A stretch of 64,000 bases of DNA from Bryobacteraceae bacterium (GTDB lineage Bacteria > Acidobacteriota > Terriglobia > Bryobacterales > Bryobacteraceae). The stretch lies in assembly GCA_025055455.1 (NCBI GenBank), contig JANWXD010000006.1, forward strand, positions 62,001 through 126,000, given 5' to 3'. The position numbers were made by a program, and so were the translations under genes. Positions 38,391 to 46,930 of the stretch are shown here, piece after piece. The stretch's first letter is position 1; every line of letters starts with the position of its first letter. The notes under the pieces are model-generated. The model saw nothing but the letters and a program-made list of their open reading frames with translations. It had not been told where the DNA came from and did not search any database.

Positions 38391-40259
38391 TCACGGCTCC
38401 AGGTAGATCCGCACGCGGTTGCTCTCCCTGCCGTCGGCCTCCAGGTACAGCTCGGCCGGACCGTAGACGGCAAGCAAGGGCAGTTGAACCTCCACTAGAT
38501 AGAAGCCCATGTAACCCGGCGCGAGCACCGCGCGCACGACCTCGACTGGTTGCCGGTCCACGTACGCCCGGATGCGCGCGGCCACGCGCGGCGGGGCATC
38601 CACGGGCGCGGCCACGCCGGCCTCCCAGTCCGGAATGACACGTCCTAACCCCGCCGCCAGGATTTGGACGCGCGTGCCGGAGCGTGCAGGGTTGGCCGCG
38701 TCCAACAGCGCGCCGGTCGCCGAATCCAAAAGCAGGGGAGTCCCGGAAGGATCCACGAAGATTGCGGGCGCCACCGGTTCCAGCGGCACCTGGAGGGTGA
38801 TCCGCTGCGTGGCGCCCTCGAGATCCAGCACAGCCGCCGTGCCGGAAATCGAAAACGGAATCTGAATATGCGATTCGAGCTCCGAGGCGTGCAGCACGGG
38901 TGCGGTCAGCAGACCCGCCCGGGCCCGCAGCAGCCGGGCCCCCAGGACGCTGAGCAGCGCCCCCGGCGCCGCGGGCCGCTCACGATAGTCGGCCACGCTC
39001 ACCACCCGAACCTGCCGGAAGCGGTGAGGGGCGGGGGCCGCAAACACCCCGTAGCCTTCCAATAGGATGTAGACTTGGTTGTCGGCTTCATCCAACCGTA
39101 CGTCCAGCGCCCGTGCGGAGGGCAGGTTCGTGCTCAACGGAATCCAGTCCGATCCGGCCAAGCCCCCCCAGACGCCGGTAAAGGTCAAGAACACTCCGCG
39201 GTCGGTCGCTACGTAGACGGCGCCCCCGTCCCGGTCCACGCTGAGACCGTTGACTCGGCCAGCAGGGAGCTGGCCCGTGAGATCTTCCCAGGAGAGGCCC
39301 CCGTCGAGAGTCAGCAAGACTCGGGGGCCTCCGTCGCTGCGTTCCAGCGCCGCTGCAGCGATCCGGGATGTCGACGCGACCGTGAACAGCACGGCAATGG
39401 CGCTCTGCTCTTCGCGCACCAGCCGCCAAGTCGCACCGTGATCGAGCGAGACCCAGATGCGCCCGTCCGAGGCGCCCGCGTAAAGGTGCTGATCCCCTAG
39501 GGCGACCACCGAAATCGGCGCCCCCAAACTCGCTCGCGCTGCTCGGTGGGCCGAACGCTCGGCCGCATACTCCGGTGGATCCTCTGTGGGCCGCCAAGCG
39601 TCTCTCTCGCCCGGCGCCCATTCGACAACCCCCACGAGATCCAGCAGAACGCGCACGCCACGCATGCCCTCCGGCAGGCTCAACAAACGGCGAGCCGCCA
39701 AATTGGGGAGCATGGAGTTCACCCCCGCCCAGGAAAAGCCACCGTCTACCGATCTCCAAACCCCACAATCATTTACGGCAACGATGTGGTCCGGATCCTC
39801 GGGTGAAACCGCAAGGTCTCGTACCGGGGCGCCGAGCAAGGAACGTCGGCGGTGGCGTGTCATGTTCGTCCAGTGCAGGCCGCCGTCGTCGGACCGGTAA
39901 ACGTCCCCCACGAGTGCGTAAACACGGCTCGCATCGCCCGGTGAAAAGCGCAACGGCCTGGGGTCGAGATCCGGCTCGGTCAGCTGGTCGACCGGCTTCC
40001 ATTGCTCGAACTCAGCCGTGACGAAGTACCGGCCGGAGCGGGTGCGCACTGCCACGGTTCCCTCGTCGGTGAACCAGACCCGGTCTACGGGCCCGCCGGC
40101 CAGCGACGAAAGGGATCGATCAACGGCGTAGCCGCCAATTCGTTGCCAGTCCGGGCGAAGGGGCGTCGGCGCTAAGGACTGCGCCCAGCTCAGTCCGCCC
40201 CATAGCGCAAAGCCGACCAACAGGGCCTTACGCGGGGCAATTGGCCCATCTTGACACAT
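38391..40259 (-). CDS. Secreted BNR/sortilin-like propeller protein with Solibacter-type C-terminal domain
   Basis: About 622 aa. A hydrophobic leader ('KALLVGFALWGGLSWAQS') precedes BNR/VPS10-like propeller repeats ('VYRSDDGGLHWTNMTRHRRR', 'VWRSVDGGFSWAGVNSML', 'WVSLDHGATWRLVREEQ', 'LLTLDGGLSWEDLTGQL') and, from about residue 420, a Solibacter-type domain ('RPAAPGALLSVLGARLL', 'MGFYLVEVQLPL'). ATG 40259 was taken because it puts the hydrophobic stretch near the start; an ATG at 40298 is in frame. The function is unknown. Confidence 0.75.
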   Translation of the reverse strand: MCQDGPIAPRKALLVGFALWGGLSWAQSLAPTPLRPDWQRIGGYAVDRSLSSLAGGPVDRVWFTDEGTVAVRTRSGRYFVTAEFEQWKPVDQLTEPDLDPRPLRFSPGDASRVYALVGDVYRSDDGGLHWTNMTRHRRRSLLGAPVRDLAVSPEDPDHIVAVNDCGVWRSVDGGFSWAGVNSMLPNLAARRLLSLPEGMRGVRVLLDLVGVVEWAPGERDAWRPTEDPPEYAAERSAHRAARASLGAPISVVALGDQHLYAGASDGRIWVSLDHGATWRLVREEQSAIAVLFTVASTSRIAAAALERSDGGPRVLLTLDGGLSWEDLTGQLPAGRVNGLSVDRDGGAVYVATDRGVFLTFTGVWGGLAGSDWIPLSTNLPSARALDVRLDEADNQVYILLEGYGVFAAPAPHRFRQVRVVSVADYRERPAAPGALLSVLGARLLRARAGLLTAPVLHASELESHIQIPFSISGTAAVLDLEGATQRITLQVPLEPVAPAIFVDPSGTPLLLDSATGALLDAANPARSGTRVQILAAGLGRVIPDWEAGVAAPVDAPPRVAARIRAYVDRQPVEVVRAVLAPGYMGFYLVEVQLPLLAVYGPAELYLEADGRESNRVRIYLEP

Positions 40260-40308
40260 CGACTGAGTCCATTGTATCCCGCCGAATTCGCCGTTCATTG
40301 AGAATGTG

Positions 40309-40337
40309 TTGAATTCGGGGGACTTTTGTCATACAGT
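40309..40337 (+). promoter_or_regulatory. Sigma-70-type promoter of the FecR-domain gene
   Basis: TTGAAT (40309-40314) and TACAGT (40332-40337) are separated by 17 bp. Transcription would begin near 40344, leaving a leader of about 90 bases before the ATG at 40433. Confidence 0.55.
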
Positions 40338-40432
40338 ACCTAAGGTTGGCAACGTGCAAGCAAACCAGTGCGCACACCAACGTGCAGCCGGCGCTGGGCC
40401 CTCCAGTAACGGCCCACGGCGGGACTGTTGAG

Positions 40433-41242
40433 ATGTCGGCAGCAGCACGGCTTGCGGCCTTCATCGCGCTGCTCGCAGCGGGGGCCGGGGTGTGCTCTGC
40501 CCAGATCCCATCGTGGCTGGCGCCATCGCCGGGCGCTGCGAAAGTGCTTGTCCTGAGCGGCCAAGTGTCCGTGTTGCGGGACGGCCAGCCCTGGGCCCTC
40601 AACGTCGGCGATTACGTCCAAGTCCAGCAAACGATCCTGAGCGGGAGCGACGGCTTCGCGGTCTTCCAAGTGTCCGACGGCAGTACCTTCGAGGTCTACC
40701 CGAATTCCCAAGTCGTGTTCCGGAAGACGCCCGGCAACTGGCGTGACCTACTCGACGTCCTCATCGGGCGCGTGAAGGTGCACATCCAGAAGTGGGGCGG
40801 CCAGCCGAACTTCAACCGGATCCGGACCCCCACGGCCGTGATTTCCGTTCGCGGCACCGTGTTTCACGTCGAAGTCGAAGACGACAACGAAACCACGCTC
40901 ATCGTCGTCGACGAGGGCGAAGTGGAAGTGCTGCACGCCCGCCATCCGGGTCAGCCCAAGGTTTTGCAGGCGGGCGAGTGGCTGCGGGTTTATCGTGATC
41001 AGCCCTTGGCGCGCTCCCGGATCGACAAGAATTCCGTTCTGAAGGCCGCCTTCCGCGCTCTGGCTGACGCCTTGTATACGCTCGTCCACCGCACGAGTGG
41101 GCCCGCCGGAGCCACCTTGCCCGGTGGCGGTACCGCTGGGACCCCGTTGCCCGGCGATCCGGCTCCCGTTCCTCCTCCGCCTCCGCCCCTCCCGGGCGAT
41201 GGCGGCGGCGCCGCCCCACCGCCTCCACCGTCCGGTCCCTAA
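40433..41242 (+). CDS. Secreted FecR-domain protein with proline-rich tail
   Basis: 269 aa. A signal peptide ('LAAFIALLAAGAGVCSAQ') is followed by a FecR-like domain (about 35-190: 'VLVLSGQVSVLRDGQPWAL', 'SDGSTFEVYPNSQVVFRK', 'RTPTAVISVRGTVFHVEV', 'TLIVVDEGEVEVLH') and a low-complexity Gly/Pro-rich tail (about 225-269). FecR domains usually sense periplasmic signals, but without a transmembrane segment or a nearby sigma factor this is more likely a surface or periplasmic structural protein. ATG 40433 is preferred over an earlier in-frame GTG/ATG because it starts the signal peptide. Confidence 0.78.
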   Translation: MSAAARLAAFIALLAAGAGVCSAQIPSWLAPSPGAAKVLVLSGQVSVLRDGQPWALNVGDYVQVQQTILSGSDGFAVFQVSDGSTFEVYPNSQVVFRKTPGNWRDLLDVLIGRVKVHIQKWGGQPNFNRIRTPTAVISVRGTVFHVEVEDDNETTLIVVDEGEVEVLHARHPGQPKVLQAGEWLRVYRDQPLARSRIDKNSVLKAAFRALADALYTLVHRTSGPAGATLPGGGTAGTPLPGDPAPVPPPPPPLPGDGGGAAPPPPPSGP

Positions 41243-41279
41243 CCGCGCCCCGGCTTGGCGTCGTGCGAAACTGTAAGCA

Positions 41280-41870
41280 GTGAGATCCTATTCACGCCCG
41301 GTACGCTGGCTGACGCTCACAATGTTGGCTCTGGGGACCACCCTGGCGAGCCGAGCACAATCTCCTTCGCTGCCGCCGGAGTGGGAGGTGCGCGAGCAAC
41401 TCCGAACTCTGGAGCAAGGCTTACAACGTCTCAAGTCTTTGTTGAACGGCATCCGGCCTGAGGATTGGGTCAGCAAAGGGGCCCCCGAGGCTTACGAGGC
41501 CCAACTCCGCTCGCTCGACAACGAAATCGGGTACTTGGGGAATTCCTTCCAACGGTTGTCGGAGGACCCGGAGCGGTTGACGCTCGCCCTCGAAGTTTGG
41601 CTCCGCTTCCAGGCGGTGCAAGCTTTGCTCGAGTCGCTCAACGAGGGAGTGCGCCGGTATCAAAACCCGGCGCTCGCCGACCTCGTCCGGGAGACCTTCG
41701 CGGAAACCGCGCCCACGCGCGAAAAGTTGCGCGGTTACCTGGTTCAACTGGCCGCCGTCAAGGAAGCCGAACTCAAGGTCATGCACGAGGAGGCACAGCG
41801 ATGCCGGACGATGTTGCTCCGCGCGCCGCAGACCAGACAAGATCCCAAGTCAAATCCGGAGCGCCGCTGA
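41280..41870 (+). CDS. Secreted helical protein, unknown function
   Basis: 196 aa from a GTG at 41280. 'WLTLTMLALGTTLASRAQS' is a signal peptide; the remainder is helical ('EVREQLRTLEQGLQRLKSLL', 'FQAVQALLESLNEGVRRYQ', 'REKLRGYLVQLAAVKEAELK'). No family was recognised. It lies 37 bp after the FecR gene, and its last 70 bp overlap, in another frame, a small Cys-rich gene that has a strong ribosome-binding site. Confidence 0.6.
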   Translation: MRSYSRPVRWLTLTMLALGTTLASRAQSPSLPPEWEVREQLRTLEQGLQRLKSLLNGIRPEDWVSKGAPEAYEAQLRSLDNEIGYLGNSFQRLSEDPERLTLALEVWLRFQAVQALLESLNEGVRRYQNPALADLVRETFAETAPTREKLRGYLVQLAAVKEAELKVMHEEAQRCRTMLLRAPQTRQDPKSNPERR

Positions 41871-42034
41871 ACTACACCTTCTGGTGCAGCATCTGCGGCG
41901 AGGCATCGGCGCAGATTTGTGTCTGGTGCACCAAAGACGCCTGCGACAATCACCTGTGCGAGAAATGCCGGCGGTGCAGCGACTGCTGCCGGTGCGAGGA
42001 GCCGGTGGCCGCCTCCGACCATCACAGCCCGTAG
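41801..42034 (+). CDS. Small cysteine-rich (zinc-binding-like) protein
   Basis: 77 aa. ATG 41801 has GAGGAGG seven bases upstream, a strong start signal placed inside the end of the previous gene. After 25 residues it carries eleven cysteines in CxxC-type pairs ('FWCSICGEASAQICVWC', 'HLCEKCRRCSDCCRCEE') plus His, as in zinc ribbons or B-boxes. It is likely a metal-binding, perhaps redox, protein; no partner is known. It overlaps the previous gene by 70 bp and the convergent isomerase gene by 13 bp. Confidence 0.65.
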   Translation: MPDDVAPRAADQTRSQVKSGAPLNYTFWCSICGEASAQICVWCTKDACDNHLCEKCRRCSDCCRCEEPVAASDHHSP

Positions 42035-42903
42035 GCCTCGCGGACTCGCCGGCGAAGAAATTCGAAATCGTGGGCGATGGCCGCCCGCTCATCCGCCGGG
42101 TGATATTCCAAGTGGAGCGAAATGGGACCCGCGAAGCGAGCGGCCGCCAGCGTGGCGAAAAAGTCCGTCCACTCCACCATCCCCTCCCCCAACGGGCACA
42201 TGCGCATTTGCCACCGGCCGTCGCGTTTTTCCCAGTAAAAGTCTTTGACCGCGACCATCTTGAGACGCGGCAGAGCCAGCCGCAGGGCGATCCGCCAGCC
42301 GGCCGCACCTCCCTCGGCCACTGCATGGCAGACGTCGAAGTAGTAGCCGGCCCAGCGCGGATCGCAGTTGGCCAGGATTTCGCGCACCTCCCACAGCGAG
42401 TGGCCTACGAAGCTGCCGGAGTGATTGTGGAAACCCATCACGATGCCGTACTCCCGCCCGAGCGCAGCGAGTTCTGCGGCAGCTCTCCGCACCTCCCCCA
42501 GCCGGGTTTCAATGTCGTCGGTTTCCCGATAGAGCCAATATCCGGGCTTGAAATACGGAATTCCCAGTCTCCCGGCGGTGGCCAGGATCACCCGGGCGGT
42601 CGGATCCGCAGCAGATGTGAGCGCGGTCGTGATCATGGGCACTTCCACCCCCGCCGCTCGGATCTGCTCGACGGCCTGAGGCAACTCCTGCGCCGCCCGC
42701 TCCGGCAGCACGTGGCCCTTCGGACGGACGGTGAGGTCCACGCCGTCGAAGCCGATGTCGCGGACCACCCGCCCCAAGTCCTTCCAGGCGAGCTCGGGCA
42801 GGTGCTTGGAAAACAGACAAAGGCTGGGACGGGGCGTTGCCGGAGCCGCCAATCTTGCTGCGGCAAGCGAGCCCAGTAGCAACTCTCGCCGGCTCATCGC
42901 CAT
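42022..42903 (-). CDS. Twin-arginine-exported sugar phosphate isomerase/epimerase-like TIM barrel
   Basis: 293 aa. The N-terminus '[20 protein letters not shown]' is a twin-arginine-type leader. The body is a xylose isomerase-like barrel with 'IGFDGVDLTVRPKGHVLPE', 'FHNHSGSF' (metal-binding His), 'YYFDVCHAVAEGG' and 'ISLHLEYHPADE'. It acts, by family, on sugars or inositols. It follows the Gfo/Idh/MocA oxidoreductase by 9 bp, the usual pairing of these two secreted families in Solibacteres, so both probably modify the same sugar. Confidence 0.8.
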   Translation of the reverse strand: MAMSRRELLLGSLAAARLAAPATPRPSLCLFSKHLPELAWKDLGRVVRDIGFDGVDLTVRPKGHVLPERAAQELPQAVEQIRAAGVEVPMITTALTSAADPTARVILATAGRLGIPYFKPGYWLYRETDDIETRLGEVRRAAAELAALGREYGIVMGFHNHSGSFVGHSLWEVREILANCDPRWAGYYFDVCHAVAEGGAAGWRIALRLALPRLKMVAVKDFYWEKRDGRWQMRMCPLGEGMVEWTDFFATLAAARFAGPISLHLEYHPADERAAIAHDFEFLRRRVREAYGL

Positions 42904-42912
42904 AGCTTTCTC

Positions 42913-44262
42913 TCAGGAAAGCCGGTAGGGCGGACGGTATCGGTAGTGCAGGAACCGATTTGCCGTCTCGTTGTTCGTAAATCTCTCGTTGCGGGCGTCC
43001 CACTCGAGGTAGCTTTTCGTCTTGTGCGCAATGTTGCCGATGATGGTGGCCGCCGTGGAAAGATGCCCTGTGAGCGTGTCGCAATTACACTTGCCGCGCG
43101 TCTTGATGCAATCCAGAAAGTTCCGCACGTGAAAGGCGGTGTCCTGACTGCCGGTTCGGCTTCGGGGCTCGATCCTCGGCTGCTTTGACGCGCCGTAGGC
43201 ACGCTCGCTGCGCCGGTCGAGCGGCGTGCGCGCGAAGCGAGCCATCTCGGTCACCGGCTCCGGGACCACTTCCCAGCGGTTGCCGTGGATATACATCGTT
43301 CCCAGGGTTCCCCGCAACTCCATTTCGGCATTCTGGACGTTGCCCGGCGCGGCATTGGCGTTGTACTGAGCGAAAACCACGAGCGTGGGGCCGTCGAATT
43401 CCCACAGCACTTCGAGCGTGTCCGGGATTTCGCGGTTGTCCCGCACGGCATACTTGCCGCCCAAGGCCGTAACAGCCCGGGGGGCGTCCTGGCCGAGACA
43501 CCAGCGGATCATGTCGATGTAATGCACGCCGAAGTTAGTAAGTTGTCCGCCAGAGTAATGATAAAACCACCGAAAGTTGTAGTAAGTGCGGTTGCGGTTA
43601 TAGGGCACTCTCGGCGCCGGCCCCAGCCACATCTCCCATTCTTCCTCGCTGGGCGGCGGCTCATCCGGAGGGTTGCCGATGCCGTTGGGCCACTCGTTGA
43701 GGATGTGATACGACTTGGCTACGGTCACCTGGCCGATGCCGCCCGAGCGAACCAGCTCGGCGGCCTCCTTCAAGAAGGGGGACGAACGGCGATGGATGCC
43801 GACCTGGACCACCCGCTTGGTCCGCTCGGCAGTCTCCACCATTCGGCGGCCCTCCACGACGGTGAGGGACAGAGGCTTTTCCACATACACGTCCTTGCCG
43901 GCGTTGCAGGCGTCGATGAACATCAGCGCGTGCCAGTGATCCGGGGTCGAGATGACCACCGCGTCCACGTCGTGGTCTTCGAGCAGCTTGCGGTAGTCCT
44001 TGTACTTTCGGGGATTGGCCCGCGACTTCCTCGCGGCGAAGTCCATATAGTCCTCGCGCAGATCGCACAGGGCCACGGTGAGCTGATCGCCGTGTTCCAA
44101 GAAGGCGTCGTGCACCTGATCGCCGCGGTTGCCCAAGCCGATATAGCCGATGCCGACGCGCTCGTTGGCGCCCAGGATCCGCGAGTAACTCAGCGCCGTG
44201 GCAGCCGCCGCCCCGCGGGAAAATTCCCTGCGCGTCACGACCGTGCCCTTGGCGTCCGCCAT
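42913..44262 (-). CDS. Twin-arginine-exported Gfo/Idh/MocA-family oxidoreductase
   Basis: 449 aa. '[19 protein letters not shown]' is a twin-arginine signal, '[20 protein letters not shown]' the NAD(P)-binding loop, '[17 protein letters not shown]' the EKP motif with its catalytic Lys, and '[20 protein letters not shown]' the conserved second-domain motif. Tat export indicates that it folds with its cofactor before crossing the membrane. Substrate unknown; probably a sugar oxidation step with the isomerase gene downstream. Confidence 0.88.
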   Translation of the reverse strand: MADAKGTVVTRREFSRGAAAATALSYSRILGANERVGIGYIGLGNRGDQVHDAFLEHGDQLTVALCDLREDYMDFAARKSRANPRKYKDYRKLLEDHDVDAVVISTPDHWHALMFIDACNAGKDVYVEKPLSLTVVEGRRMVETAERTKRVVQVGIHRRSSPFLKEAAELVRSGGIGQVTVAKSYHILNEWPNGIGNPPDEPPPSEEEWEMWLGPAPRVPYNRNRTYYNFRWFYHYSGGQLTNFGVHYIDMIRWCLGQDAPRAVTALGGKYAVRDNREIPDTLEVLWEFDGPTLVVFAQYNANAAPGNVQNAEMELRGTLGTMYIHGNRWEVVPEPVTEMARFARTPLDRRSERAYGASKQPRIEPRSRTGSQDTAFHVRNFLDCIKTRGKCNCDTLTGHLSTAATIIGNIAHKTKSYLEWDARNERFTNNETANRFLHYRYRPPYRLS

Positions 44263-44328
44263 CCTCCACCTCCTCTTTCAGGGATGGGCTACGCCATCCC
44301 GAGATTGTCCTCCGCCCCGCCGCACAGC

Positions 44329-44934
44329 TCAGAATAACACTCGCAGCGACAGCTGCCAGTTACGGGCGTCGCCCTGCGTGGCTGTGACCCGGCCGAACGC
44401 CGTGCTGGTCGGCGACGTGTTCGGGTTGTCGAGGTTTGTTTGGTTCCAAGCGTTGTACACGTCGGCCCGGAAGCGCATCTTGAGTCGCTCTCCCTGTACA
44501 GGAAAGTCCTTGGCAATCGAAAAATCCCAGCTCCGCTGATCGTCGCCCCGGATGCCGCTGAAGCGCAGGGGGAAAGCCCGCCAATTGAACGCAAGTTGCT
44601 GGGCGGAGTTGCGGTTGAAACCGGCTTCAGTGTTGAACCAGCGGTCCACGTCCCTCTGGCTCTTGGGAAGCGGAATGTTCTTGATATCCCCGATGAAAAT
44701 CGCATTTCCAAACCCGAGCGGTGCTCCGCTCTGCCGCGCCACGATGCCGCTGAGCTGCCAGCCCCCCAGAACGAAGTTCAGGGGCCCGGTCCAGTCGCTC
44801 CCGAAGCGACGGCCTCGGCCAAGCGGAATCTCCCAGATCCCGCTCGCCGTGAGCCGATGCGGACGGTCGAAAGAGCCAATGGACTCGTACGGCATCGGAT
44901 CGGGGACGTTCCGAAACCCGGCCGCTTCCATCAC
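44329..44934 (-). pseudogene. TonB-dependent receptor remnant (C-terminal barrel only)
   Basis: About 200 codons match only the end of Oar-like TonB-dependent receptors: 'SIGSFDRPHRLTASGIWEIP', 'GRGRRFGSDWTGPLNFVLGG', 'WQLSGIVARQSGAPLGFGNA', and the last strand 'WQLSLRVLF' with a terminal Phe. Normal members have about 1000 residues, and the in-frame sequence upstream of 44934 no longer resembles the 'YTWSK'-type segment expected there. The gene is therefore truncated at its 5' end, probably by an old deletion or rearrangement. It is not the missing end of the receptor remnant at 49266, which is on the other strand and of another subtype. Confidence 0.7.
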
Positions 44935-45169
44935 GGAGCAAATTGGCGCGCGAAACGGTGTGGCCTCGGAGAGGGTACAAGTCGAAGTACCGAGTTTGCG
45001 AGGTCCGGCTCAGAGCTTCCCCAAAAATCCCTCAGCCTGGCCTCCCCGCGTTGGTACCCGCCGCAAGAAGCGCACTCGCTCGCACTTGCCGTTCGGCGGG
45101 GCGGCCGAACACGGAAATCGATGCTCCTTTCCTCCTCCCGGCGTTAGCCAATCGACTCCGTTCCAGCCG

Positions 45170-45682
45170 TTACGGCATGAGGCCCGCCGCTGAGATTTGC
45201 ACGACCAGCTCGTCCGGGTCGCGAAAGTAGACCCGATCCGTGCCTGCCGGCCGATTTCGGTTCAGGCCCTGCCGCCGCAGCTCCTCGACCGCCGCATCGG
45301 CGCGGAAGTGTTCGACCGCGATGCAGCAGTGATCCAGCTCGGCTCTTTGCCCGCGGAACAAAGCCAGAAAACCCTCCGGCCCCAAGCCCAGGAAACAGCT
45401 CGAGGCGGAGTGGCTCAGTACCGGCAGCTCGAAACGCTTCTGATAGAAGTCGCGCGAGCGCGCGACGTCGGTCACTCGCACGGCCACATGGTTGCACTCG
45501 AGCGCCCGGAACGTCGAAGCCGCACCTTACGCCGCCGACCGTCCCGATGCCAGGGCCGGGAGCGCCACCACCAGATCCCTTCGGCGGATGGCCCCGCGTT
45601 CGTATCGCGCCAGCATTTCCTCGATCACCTCGCCCACCGAATCTCCAGGACAGGCTACGTAATCCGCCAGTTCCTCCCTCAT
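45170..45682 (-). pseudogene. VOC/glyoxalase-family gene interrupted by an in-frame TAA
   Basis: From ATG 45682 the frame codes a leader with 'GAIRRRDLVVALPALASGRS' (a twin-arginine-like start seen on exported VOC proteins), hits TAA at 45529-45527, and resumes in the same frame with 'ALECNHVAVRVTDVARSRDF' and a full VOC domain to 45170 ('SSCFLGLGPEGFLALFRGQ', 'LDHCCIAVEHF', 'DRVYFRDPDELVVQI'). Frame and homology continue across the stop, so this is a recent nonsense mutation, or two pieces with a restart at GTG 45487 that would lose the first metal His. Confidence 0.6.
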
Positions 45683-45760
45683 CGCATTGGCTCCGACGGA
45701 GGCATTGTGCCCCGATCGTTCCTCGGCGAGCCGCAGGGTGCATTTTGCGGCGCCGACGAG

Positions 45761-46930
45761 TTAAGACAGTAATTGCTCGGCCAGCTTTTCCAGCGCCGCC
45801 TGGTTCGGAACGCTGCCTTGCGCGATCCGTTCGTTGCCGCCCCCGCGGCCGCCCACCGCTGCGAGGGCCGCCCGCAGCGTTTCCCCCGCGTGGAGGCCCG
45901 CGTCTGCCGAAACCGCCAGCAGCACGGCTGACGGCTCCTCCACCAGCGCGACAAACAGCGCCTTGGGCAGTGACGTAAACCCCCGGGCGAGCGCCCTCAG
46001 CTCGTCGTCGACCGCGCCGGAGGGAAGCCGCTGCACCGCGCGCCGCAGGCCGGCTGCGTCCGGGGCAGTGGCCTGGTACAACTCCCGGCCCTGGCGCTCC
46101 GCCAGCTCAGCGGCGAGCTTGCGCCGTGCTTTGTGCTCGGCCTCGAGCTTCTCGCGTAACGCCTCCACGAGGGCCGGCGCCTCATCGAGCGGGGCGGAAA
46201 ACAGCCGCGCGATCCGCGCCAGAGCCTCGAAGTCTGCTCGGGCCCGCCGCACGGCACGCATCCCGCAGAGGAATTCGATCCGCACGTTGCCCCGCATCCG
46301 GTCGAGTTTCCGGATCAGGACCGGCCCCACCTCTCCGGTGGCGCGCACGTGCGTTCCGCCGCAGGCGCTCCGATCCAGGCCCTCGATGGTCACCACGCGC
46401 AGTACGCCTTCGCGCTCGGAGGGACGCCGCAAGTCGGAAGCCTGCTCCGGCGTCTCGAACGTGATTCGGACGGGACGGTTTTCCATGACGACTTCGTTTG
46501 CTCGCCGCTCCACCTCGCGGACCTGCTCCGGCTCCAGGCTGCCCACCGCGACGTCAATCGTCGAAATGTCCCGCCCCAAGTGAAAGCTCACGGTCGGAAT
46601 TCCAAACCGTTCCACCAATACGGCCGAAAGTACGTGCTGCCCGGTGTGCTGTTGCATGTGATCGAATCGCCGCCCCCAGTCGATCCGGCACGCGACTTCG
46701 TCCCGCTCCACCGGCGCTTCCATCAGGTGCGCGATGCGCTCGCCCTCGTCCACGACCTCGGTCACCGGCACTGCCTCGATCCAGCCGGTATCGTGCGGCT
46801 GTCCGCCGGAGGTCGGATAGAACGCGGTCCGGTCGAGATAGACGCGGCGGCCGTCGGGACTCGCCTCCACGACCCGCGCGCGGAATTCCCGCAGGTAGCA
46901 GTCGGTGTAGTAGAGGCGCTCCGTGGTCAC
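45761..46930 (-). CDS. Alanyl-tRNA editing protein (AlaX, long form)
   Basis: 389 aa. 'DRTAFYPTSGGQPHDTGWIE' opens the AlaX/ThrRS second additional domain; 'QQHTGQHVLSAVL' (HxxxH) and 'DRSACGGTHVRATGEVGPV' (CxxxH) form the zinc site. The C-terminal part has a DHHA1-like end ('GGRGGGNERIAQGSVPNQAA'). It hydrolyses Ser- or Gly-mischarged tRNA-Ala in trans. Its ATG overlaps the end of the Solibacter-type protein gene upstream by 4 bp, so the two share a transcript. Confidence 0.88.
   Translation of the reverse strand: MTTERLYYTDCYLREFRARVVEASPDGRRVYLDRTAFYPTSGGQPHDTGWIEAVPVTEVVDEGERIAHLMEAPVERDEVACRIDWGRRFDHMQQHTGQHVLSAVLVERFGIPTVSFHLGRDISTIDVAVGSLEPEQVREVERRANEVVMENRPVRITFETPEQASDLRRPSEREGVLRVVTIEGLDRSACGGTHVRATGEVGPVLIRKLDRMRGNVRIEFLCGMRAVRRARADFEALARIARLFSAPLDEAPALVEALREKLEAEHKARRKLAAELAERQGRELYQATAPDAAGLRRAVQRLPSGAVDDELRALARGFTSLPKALFVALVEEPSAVLLAVSADAGLHAGETLRAALAAVGGRGGGNERIAQGSVPNQAALEKLAEQLLS

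Noticed and set aside
45527-45529. Recoding of the TAA as an amino acid
   Set aside because: TAA is not a known recoding codon in bacteria of this kind and there is no conserved catalytic residue at that position.
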